Source: Puniceicoccales bacterium (GTDB lineage: Bacteria > Verrucomicrobiota > Verrucomicrobiia > Opitutales > JAIRLG01). From it: a stretch of 42,187 bases of DNA. Under the pieces are notes generated by a model that saw only the letters and a program-made list of their open reading frames with translations, did not search any database and had not been told where the DNA came from. Where the stretch lies: contig JAITIW010000048.1 of NCBI GenBank assembly GCA_031279255.1, positions 1 to 42,187 on the forward strand, given 5' to 3'. Below are positions 36,733 through 42,187 of this stretch, in pieces; position 1 is the first letter of the stretch, and each line of letters starts with the position of its first letter. The translations under genes and the position numbers were made by a program.

Positions 36733-38235
36733 ATGTTATCGGCTTTTGTAGATTGCATCAAAGTCCCTGATCTTCGGCGTAAAATTCTATTTACGCTGGC
36801 GCTTTTATTTGTGGCCCGTGTCGGAGCGAGTATTCCACTACCGGGACTGGATCCCAAACCTTTGCATGATTTTTTTGCGACACAAGCGGGAAGTGGTTCC
36901 AGTTTGATCGGCCTCTATAATATGTTTACGGGAGGTGCCTTTTTGAAAGGTGCTATTTTTGGTCTAGGTGTAATGCCCTACATCAGCGCATCGATCATTT
37001 TGCAGCTCATGTCTGCCGTTGTCCCGACCTTGGCACGTGTCCAAAAAGATCAGAATGGTCGTCAGCGAATTGCGCAATATACGCGCTATTTGACGGTGCT
37101 CATCTGTCTCATTCAGGGCATTCTTCTGGTCTTGGCGTTGATGAATTATCCCGAAAAATTATTTACGGGATTCAACAAGGAGGTCTATGGCGAGATCGTC
37201 GTCATGAACCGCGCTTGGTTCCTGATCAATTCCACCATTTTTTTGACCGCTGGGACGATGATTTTGACATGGTTGGGGGATCGCATCACGCAAAATGGCA
37301 TCGGCAATGGCATTTCTCTCCTCATCACCATCGGTATTTTATCCTCTCTGCCGCGTGCCATTTCACAAACATGGGCGATGTTCTATAGACCTGTTGGCGT
37401 AGAGGGAACACAATACGGTCTCTTTCAGGCGGTCTTGATGCTGGCTTTGTTACTGACGGTCATGGCGGCCATGATTTCCATGACACAGGCTACGCGGAAA
37501 ATTCCTGTCCAATATGCCAAGCGCATCATTGGTCATAAGGTTTATGGCGGACAAACTTCGTTTCTACCGCTGAAAGTCAATTATGCGGGGATCATGCCCG
37601 TTATCTTTGCGAGTGCGATTTTGCTCTTTCCGCAGCAGATCTTTGCCTATCTCGGTGCCGCGACCGGCGTGTCGCTCTTTCAGCGCCTATCCTACATTTT
37701 GATGCATGGCTCTTGGTTCTACTACCTCAGTTATGGCACGATGATCCTGGGCTTCAGCTATTTCTGGGTCTCGATCATGTTCCGGCCGACGCAGATTGCG
37801 GATGATTTGAAAAAAAATGGCGGTTATATACCCGGTGTGCGTCCGGGGGCTGCAACGGCGGAGTTTTTGGATTTTACGATGACGCGTCTGACGTTAGCAG
37901 GAGCCATTTTTTTGACGGTCATTGCCCTATTTCCCGATTTTCTCTACTTCTCTTTTCACATTCCCTATACCGTGGCGATGTTCTTCGGTGGGACAGGAAC
38001 CTTGATCACCGTAGGTGTCATTTTGGAGACCATGAAACAGATGGAAACGCATCTCTTGGAGAAGCAATATGATGGTTTTCTGCAGAAGGGGAAAGCGAGA
38101 GGTAAGGCCTCATCGAAACGCTTTTCGGAAATGATAAGCTCGTTGCTTCAGGTGAAATCTCTGTGGATATTTCTAGGTATTCTGGCCCTAGTGGGTTCTT
38201 TGGCCTGGTGGGTACATCATGTCGTTACGCCGTAG
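36733..38235 (+). CDS. secY: Preprotein translocase subunit SecY
   Basis: A 500-residue SecY, the channel of the Sec translocon. PLPGLDPKPL lies at the first periplasmic segment and LGVMPYISASIILQL is the TM2 signature. ATRKIPVQYAKR is the ribosome-docking loop, and NGGYIPGVRPG precedes TM9. The ten usual helices are followed by an extra hydrophobic segment (residues about 477-494, LWIFLGILALVGSLAWW). The length exceeds the usual 430-460, and the extra span would put the C-terminus on the far side of the membrane. There is no Shine-Dalgarno sequence. Co-directional with map, 3 bp away. Confidence 0.97.
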   Translation: MLSAFVDCIKVPDLRRKILFTLALLFVARVGASIPLPGLDPKPLHDFFATQAGSGSSLIGLYNMFTGGAFLKGAIFGLGVMPYISASIILQLMSAVVPTLARVQKDQNGRQRIAQYTRYLTVLICLIQGILLVLALMNYPEKLFTGFNKEVYGEIVVMNRAWFLINSTIFLTAGTMILTWLGDRITQNGIGNGISLLITIGILSSLPRAISQTWAMFYRPVGVEGTQYGLFQAVLMLALLLTVMAAMISMTQATRKIPVQYAKRIIGHKVYGGQTSFLPLKVNYAGIMPVIFASAILLFPQQIFAYLGAATGVSLFQRLSYILMHGSWFYYLSYGTMILGFSYFWVSIMFRPTQIADDLKKNGGYIPGVRPGAATAEFLDFTMTRLTLAGAIFLTVIALFPDFLYFSFHIPYTVAMFFGGTGTLITVGVILETMKQMETHLLEKQYDGFLQKGKARGKASSKRFSEMISSLLQVKSLWIFLGILALVGSLAWWVHHVVTP

Positions 38236-38238
38236 AAG

Positions 38239-38997
38239 ATGATCTGTAAAACGGAAGAAGATCGACAGGGTATGCGGAATGCCGGGAGGCTTGCAGCGGA
38301 GATGTTACACGCGGTGGCGCAAATGGTTCGACCGGGCATTTCGACCGCTGATCTCAATGAACAGACGCGGGAACTTATGCTAAAAGCAGGTGCCACAAGT
38401 GCTTCCTATGGCTATGGATCGGCCAAAAATCCCTACCCGGGCTATGCTTGTTTCTCGATCAATGATGTCATTGTCCATGGTATTCCATCAAAAGATCAGA
38501 TCTTGCAGGAGGGCGACATCATCAGTATCGACCTAGCTTTATTTTATGAAGGATTTTGCGGCGATAATACCGTGACAGTGTGCGTTGGTGAGGTCTCTTC
38601 GGCGGCGCGACATCTCATCGAGATCACCGAAGAAGCGTTACGAGCCGGTATCCAGCAAGCGGTCACCGGGCAATATGTGGGAGATATTTCAGCCGCCATT
38701 GCGGCCGTTGCCCAGCGGGAAGGTTATGGCATCGTGCGTGAATTCGTGGGCCATGGCGTTGGTCGTGAAATGCATGAGGATCCGCAAGTGCCGAATTATG
38801 TACTTCCGCAGAAAGGTGCACGTCTGTGTCCGGGTATGACGTTGGCCATTGAGCCGATGTTCACGTTGGGCGATGCGGCTATTCAATGGGATTCCGATGG
38901 CTGGACAGTCCGAACGAAGGATCATTCTTTAGCCGCTCACGTGGAGCATAGCATTTTAGTGACGGAAAATCTTCCAGAGGTATTGACTTTACGATGA
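38239..38997 (+). CDS. map: Methionine aminopeptidase, type I
   Basis: A 252-residue cytosolic metalloprotease that removes the initiator Met. All five metal ligands are visible (Asp98, Asp109, His172, Glu205, Glu236), and the substrate His80 is present; each is one residue beyond its E. coli counterpart. There is no N-terminal zinc extension. No infA or rpmJ follows; rpsM starts after a 78-bp gap with an ACTCGAT/ATCGAGT hairpin (39028-39046). Confidence 0.97.
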   Translation: MICKTEEDRQGMRNAGRLAAEMLHAVAQMVRPGISTADLNEQTRELMLKAGATSASYGYGSAKNPYPGYACFSINDVIVHGIPSKDQILQEGDIISIDLALFYEGFCGDNTVTVCVGEVSSAARHLIEITEEALRAGIQQAVTGQYVGDISAAIAAVAQREGYGIVREFVGHGVGREMHEDPQVPNYVLPQKGARLCPGMTLAIEPMFTLGDAAIQWDSDGWTVRTKDHSLAAHVEHSILVTENLPEVLTLR

Positions 38998-39027
38998 AAA
39001 TAGTTTCCAAAGCTTTCCATATCCGAA

Positions 39028-39046
39028 ACTCGATGGAGAATCGAGT
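39028..39046 (+). promoter_or_regulatory. Hairpin upstream of rpsM
   Basis: ACTCGAT pairs with ATCGAGT around a GGAGA loop, 29 bases before the rpsM start. No T tract follows. The alpha operon in E. coli is autoregulated by S4 at a structured rpsM leader; a similar role here is speculation. Confidence 0.3.
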
Positions 39047-39075
39047 GCGTTAAATATAAAGATTGATGATCCATT

Positions 39076-39453
39076 ATGCCGCGTCTTTTAGGTGTCGATG
39101 TTCCAGATAATAAACATATCGCTTATGCCTTGCGCTATGTCTATGGTATTGGCCCGAGACGTGCGGATAAAATTGTGGAGCGCTTGGGTATAGATCCGAT
39201 GATGCGCTCGCAACAGCTCAACGAGGAGCATATCAGTCGTATTGTCTCCATCGTATCAGAAGAAGGTTGGAAAGTGGAAGGTGATTTGCGCCGTGAGGTC
39301 ATTGGTAATTTAAAGCGACTTCAGGCGATTCGTTGCTATCGCGGGATACGCCATTTGCGTGGTTTGCCCGTTCGAGGGCAACGGACATCGACCAATGCTC
39401 GTACCCGAAAGGGCTCGCGGAAGACAGTGGGAGTTGTGAGAAAGGCGAAGTGA
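39076..39453 (+). CDS. rpsM: 30S ribosomal protein S13
   Basis: A 125-residue S13 forming the 30S-50S head bridge. It has [20 protein letters not shown], the basic C-terminal block [19 protein letters not shown] and a final KRK-type tail. It begins the alpha block S13-S11-S4-RpoA-L17. There is no Shine-Dalgarno sequence. Confidence 0.97.
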   Translation: MPRLLGVDVPDNKHIAYALRYVYGIGPRRADKIVERLGIDPMMRSQQLNEEHISRIVSIVSEEGWKVEGDLRREVIGNLKRLQAIRCYRGIRHLRGLPVRGQRTSTNARTRKGSRKTVGVVRKAK

Positions 39454-39484
39454 GGATACATATGTTTTTTAAACATTTAAAGTC

Positions 39485-39979
39485 ATGACGGAATCGGAGC
39501 AAAAGGAAAAGGTAGAGGAAATTGCCCACGAAGTTCCTGCGGAATCCAAAGCGGAATCGCCGTCAGCGGCCGAGATTTTGGACGAGGAGTTACTAAATGG
39601 CGTTAAGGTACGCCGTGCGAAGAAGAGTAAGAATATATCGTATGGAATCTGTTCCATTTTGGCCACTTTTAATAATACAAAAGTTGTGTTTACCGATCAG
39701 CGTGGGAATGCTATTTCGTGGTCGAGTTCCGGTAAATGTAATTTTCGAGGTTCCCGTAAATCAACCGCCTATGCGGCTCAGATGGTGACGCAGGATGCGG
39801 GCAGAGTGGCTTTGTCGCACGGCATGAAGGAGGTTGATGTGCATGTAAAAGGTCCGGGCATGGGACGTGATGCTGCTATTCGAACCTTGCAGACATTAGG
39901 GCTTGTGGTACATACCATCGTCGATACAACGCCCGTGCCACACAATGGATGCCGTCCTCGTAAACGTCGTCGTATTTAA
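39485..39979 (+). CDS. rpsK: 30S ribosomal protein S11 with acidic N-terminal extension
   Basis: A 164-residue S11. The core starts at Ile51 ([15 protein letters not shown]) and ends [13 protein letters not shown], as in other S11 proteins. About 35 residues are extra at the N-terminus, Glu/Ala-rich and acidic, probably disordered. That is unusual for a protein whose tail normally is basic. No in-frame ATG lies nearer the core, which supports the long start, but no ribosome site marks it. Confidence 0.95.
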   Translation: MTESEQKEKVEEIAHEVPAESKAESPSAAEILDEELLNGVKVRRAKKSKNISYGICSILATFNNTKVVFTDQRGNAISWSSSGKCNFRGSRKSTAYAAQMVTQDAGRVALSHGMKEVDVHVKGPGMGRDAAIRTLQTLGLVVHTIVDTTPVPHNGCRPRKRRRI

Positions 39980-39996
39980 TATTGTAGAAAAATTTT

Positions 39997-40605
39997 ATGT
40001 CTCGTTATACCGGACCTAAGGCCAGAATTAATCGCCGATTTTCACATGATATCTTTCCGGCTTGCAAAGCGACTGAGCGTAAGCCATATTGTCCTGGGCA
40101 ACACGGCCCGCGCCTACGTCGTCGCAATTCCGATTACGCACTAGGGCTCAATGAAAAGCAAAAATTGCGCTATCTTTATGGTCTGACCGAGAAGCAATTC
40201 CGTTTAGTTTTTGAGCGCGCGAAAAAGGAACGTGGCATTGTCGGCGAGATTTTTTTGCGTTCTTTGGAAATGCGCCTGGACAGTATTGTTTATCTGTTAG
40301 GATTGGCACGTACACGTCGTTCGGCGCGTCAGTTTGTGACTCATGGTCATGTCATGGTGGATCACGTAAGGGTCGACATTCCGAGCTTCATATGTAAACC
40401 CGGCCATTGTGTAGAGGTCGTCAATCGAACCGCATCGAAGCGCCTCCTTTCGCAACATGTGGAGGATACGCGTTATCGCAATCCACCGGCTTGGTTGTCG
40501 TTCAATGCCGATTTACTGAAGGGTCAGATTGATCGCGTTCCAGCTCGTGAAGAGATGACGCAGGAGATCAAGGAACAATTAATTGTTGAATTTTACAGTC
40601 GTTAG
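39997..40605 (+). CDS. rpsD: 30S ribosomal protein S4
   Basis: A 202-residue S4, a primary assembly protein. It has [15 protein letters not shown] at the start and the S4 RNA-binding domain ([20 protein letters not shown]). Two cysteines, at ACKAT and YCPGQHG, remain from the N-terminal zinc-type motif, but not four. The length is normal. There is no Shine-Dalgarno sequence. Confidence 0.97.
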   Translation: MSRYTGPKARINRRFSHDIFPACKATERKPYCPGQHGPRLRRRNSDYALGLNEKQKLRYLYGLTEKQFRLVFERAKKERGIVGEIFLRSLEMRLDSIVYLLGLARTRRSARQFVTHGHVMVDHVRVDIPSFICKPGHCVEVVNRTASKRLLSQHVEDTRYRNPPAWLSFNADLLKGQIDRVPAREEMTQEIKEQLIVEFYSR

Positions 40606-40642
40606 GTTTTCAAATGTCTCATTTGGCAGAAGATTAAGGTTT

Positions 40643-41641
40643 ATGGTAAAGCGTTTAGGAGAGTTAAAATTGCCTCAAGGATTGGTGAAGGATGAAGCAT
40701 CGGCATCTCCCACATTTGGGAGATTTATTGCGGAGCCATTTGAATCAGGGTTCGGTCATAGCTTGGGCAATACCTTGCGACGCGTATTATTAGGTGCTAT
40801 TGAAGGCGCAGCGATTACCTGTGTGCGCATTCAGGGAGTGGATCATGAATTTCAGAGCGTCGAGGGAGTGGTGGAAGACGTTACGGAGATTATTTTGAAT
40901 TTAAAGAAGGTTATCTTCAAACATGCTTCCCGTCAGACAGCATGGCTAAAATTGGACGTCGAGCGGGAAGGTGCCGTGATGGCTCAGGATATTAGCTGTA
41001 CCGGTGGTTTTGAAGTGGTAAATCCTTCTCATGTGATTTGTCATCTTAATTCCAAGCGTCGGTTCCAAATGGATTTGGAATTGAAAGTAGGCCGAGCTTA
41101 TGCCTTGGCCAGTGCTTACAAAAAGGAGCCAGAGGAGATCGGCCTTGTTCCCATCGATGCTCTTTTTAGTCCGGTCCGGCTTGTGCGTTATTATGTGGAG
41201 GATACCCGAGTGGGACAGATGACGAATTTCGATCGTCTCATATTGGAGATCGAGACCGATGGGCGTATTTCACCAGATGAGGCGCTGAAGGAAGCGGTTG
41301 TTGTGCTGCAGCGCCATTTGAATGTTTTTGATGAGGTTCATCCATCCGAAATGGAGTTTGACGATGACATTCAAGAGGTGAACGAGGAACAGAATCGTCT
41401 CAAAGTTCTCTTGAATATGAGTGTCAACGAGATCGAGTTGTCCGTTCGTGCAGCGAATTGTCTCAATAATGCCAATATCACGACGGTGGGAGAATTGGCC
41501 TCGAAATCGGAAGCCGAGATGCTGAAATACCGCAATTTTGGCAAAAAATCCCTCAATGAGATTCGCCTCAAGCTCGAAGAATTGGGACTCTCTCTGGGCT
41601 CCAGGATTGATGATCGTCTTTTGGAAAAGCGTTCTCTGTAA
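40643..41641 (+). CDS. rpoA: RNA polymerase alpha subunit
   Basis: A 332-residue alpha subunit. The N-terminal domain has GFGHSLGNTLRRVLLGAIEG (dimerisation and assembly), and the C-terminal domain has LSVRAANCLNNANITTVGEL and RNFGKKSLNEI, the DNA- and activator-binding helices. ATG 40643 is chosen; the longer frame from 40583 overlaps rpsD. A seven-codon ORF (40614-40637) ends five bases before this start, and its first codons lie in a CAAATG/CATTTG hairpin. Confidence 0.97.
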   Translation: MVKRLGELKLPQGLVKDEASASPTFGRFIAEPFESGFGHSLGNTLRRVLLGAIEGAAITCVRIQGVDHEFQSVEGVVEDVTEIILNLKKVIFKHASRQTAWLKLDVEREGAVMAQDISCTGGFEVVNPSHVICHLNSKRRFQMDLELKVGRAYALASAYKKEPEEIGLVPIDALFSPVRLVRYYVEDTRVGQMTNFDRLILEIETDGRISPDEALKEAVVVLQRHLNVFDEVHPSEMEFDDDIQEVNEEQNRLKVLLNMSVNEIELSVRAANCLNNANITTVGELASKSEAEMLKYRNFGKKSLNEIRLKLEELGLSLGSRIDDRLLEKRSL

Positions 41642-41659
41642 CCCTCAAAAAATTTTCAC

Positions 41660-42187
41660 ATGCGTCACGGATTGCATAGGCATTTATTGGGAAGGACGAA
41701 GGAACATCGCATAGCATTGATGTCGAATTTAGCAGCGGCGTTGTTTCATCACGGTCGGATCGAAACGACATTGGCAAAGGCAAAGGCATTACGTCCTTTC
41801 GCCGAAAAAATCATCACGTTAGCCAAGAAAGCTCAAGCGGCAGAAGTTTCCGCTGATCGGGTTCATTTTCGTCGTTTAGCGGTTACACAGGTTCATGATG
41901 AGGCAGCGGTCAAACAGCTCTTTACGGAACGCGTGTCGGAATTTGTGAATCGCAATGGCGGTTATACGCGTATTTATAAACTAGCTCCACGCCGTGGTGA
42001 TGCGGCCAAGTTAGCGATCATCGAGCTGATCTCCGGCGATGACAAGGGCTATAAGAAATCGCGCCGTACGGCCAAGCGGAAACCATCATCGGCTCAGGCT
42101 TTACCGACTGCCGAGCCACTAACCGAAGATAAGGAATTGATAGCTGAAGATAAGGGCGATATCCTGATGGTGGCGACAGATGCTCCG
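41660..42187 (+). CDS. rplQ: 50S ribosomal protein L17, cut by window end
   Basis: L17, open to the last base (176 codons seen, no stop). MRHGLHRHLLGRTKEHR and GRIETTLAKAKALRP are family signatures, and the core ends near residue 130 (AIIELISGDDKG). At least 45 further residues follow: a basic stretch, then an acidic Pro/Ala tail. E. coli L17 is 127 residues, so this is a C-terminally extended form. It ends the alpha block after rpoA. There is no Shine-Dalgarno sequence. Confidence 0.95.
   Translation, partial: MRHGLHRHLLGRTKEHRIALMSNLAAALFHHGRIETTLAKAKALRPFAEKIITLAKKAQAAEVSADRVHFRRLAVTQVHDEAAVKQLFTERVSEFVNRNGGYTRIYKLAPRRGDAAKLAIIELISGDDKGYKKSRRTAKRKPSSAQALPTAEPLTEDKELIAEDKGDILMVATDAP

Overview
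The window looks like a bacterial chromosome of moderate GC content, Gram-negative in type: there are Sec signal peptides and a probable outer-membrane barrel. Ribosomal gene order and the style of EF-Tu, SecY and RpoC suggest Verrucomicrobiota, perhaps Opitutae. That placement is my inference from memory, not from a database search.

Positions 1-11747 form an accessory-looking segment bounded by a 125-bp inverted repeat with one mismatch. It holds tRNA-Arg(ACG) and tRNA-Ala(GGC). It also holds a DUF4143-type AAA ATPase gene preceded by six degenerate 32-33 bp tandem repeats and a 24-bp palindrome. On the minus strand are three genes for exported proteins: a probable outer-membrane protein frameshifted by a perfect 19-bp tandem duplication, an unknown secreted protein, and a CDP-glycerol glycerophosphotransferase-like protein that carries a signal peptide. 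A 1153-residue protein resembling PPi-type PEP carboxykinase follows on the plus strand. About 1.1 kb of repeat-rich DNA with an IS5-like transposase remnant closes the segment.

Positions 11790-42187 form one nearly unbroken plus-strand information-processing cluster. Its order is tRNA-Thr, tuf, tRNA-Trp, secE, nusG, rplK, rplA, rplJ, rplL, rpoB, rpoC, rpsL, rpsG, fusA, rpsJ, rplC, rplD, rplW, rplB, rpsS, rplV, rpsC, rplP, rpmC, rpsQ, rplN, rplX, rplE, rpsN, rpsH, rplF, rplR, rpsE, rplO, secY, map, rpsM, rpsK, rpsD, rpoA and rplQ (cut by the window end). So the beta, str, S10, spc and alpha operons are joined. No tuf follows fusA, and rpmD, rpmJ and infA are absent from their usual places.

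The observations I rate highest are these. Four copies of a multi-arm palindromic repeat (A to D below) show compensatory base changes, and one copy lies inside the rpoC-rpsL gap. RpoC has lost all four cysteines of its second zinc site while keeping their exact spacing. The exported-protein gene is broken by the 19-bp duplication. Phased repeats abut the DUF4143 ATPase start codon. The 125-bp inverted repeat probably also carries the promoter of the tRNA-Thr/tuf cluster.
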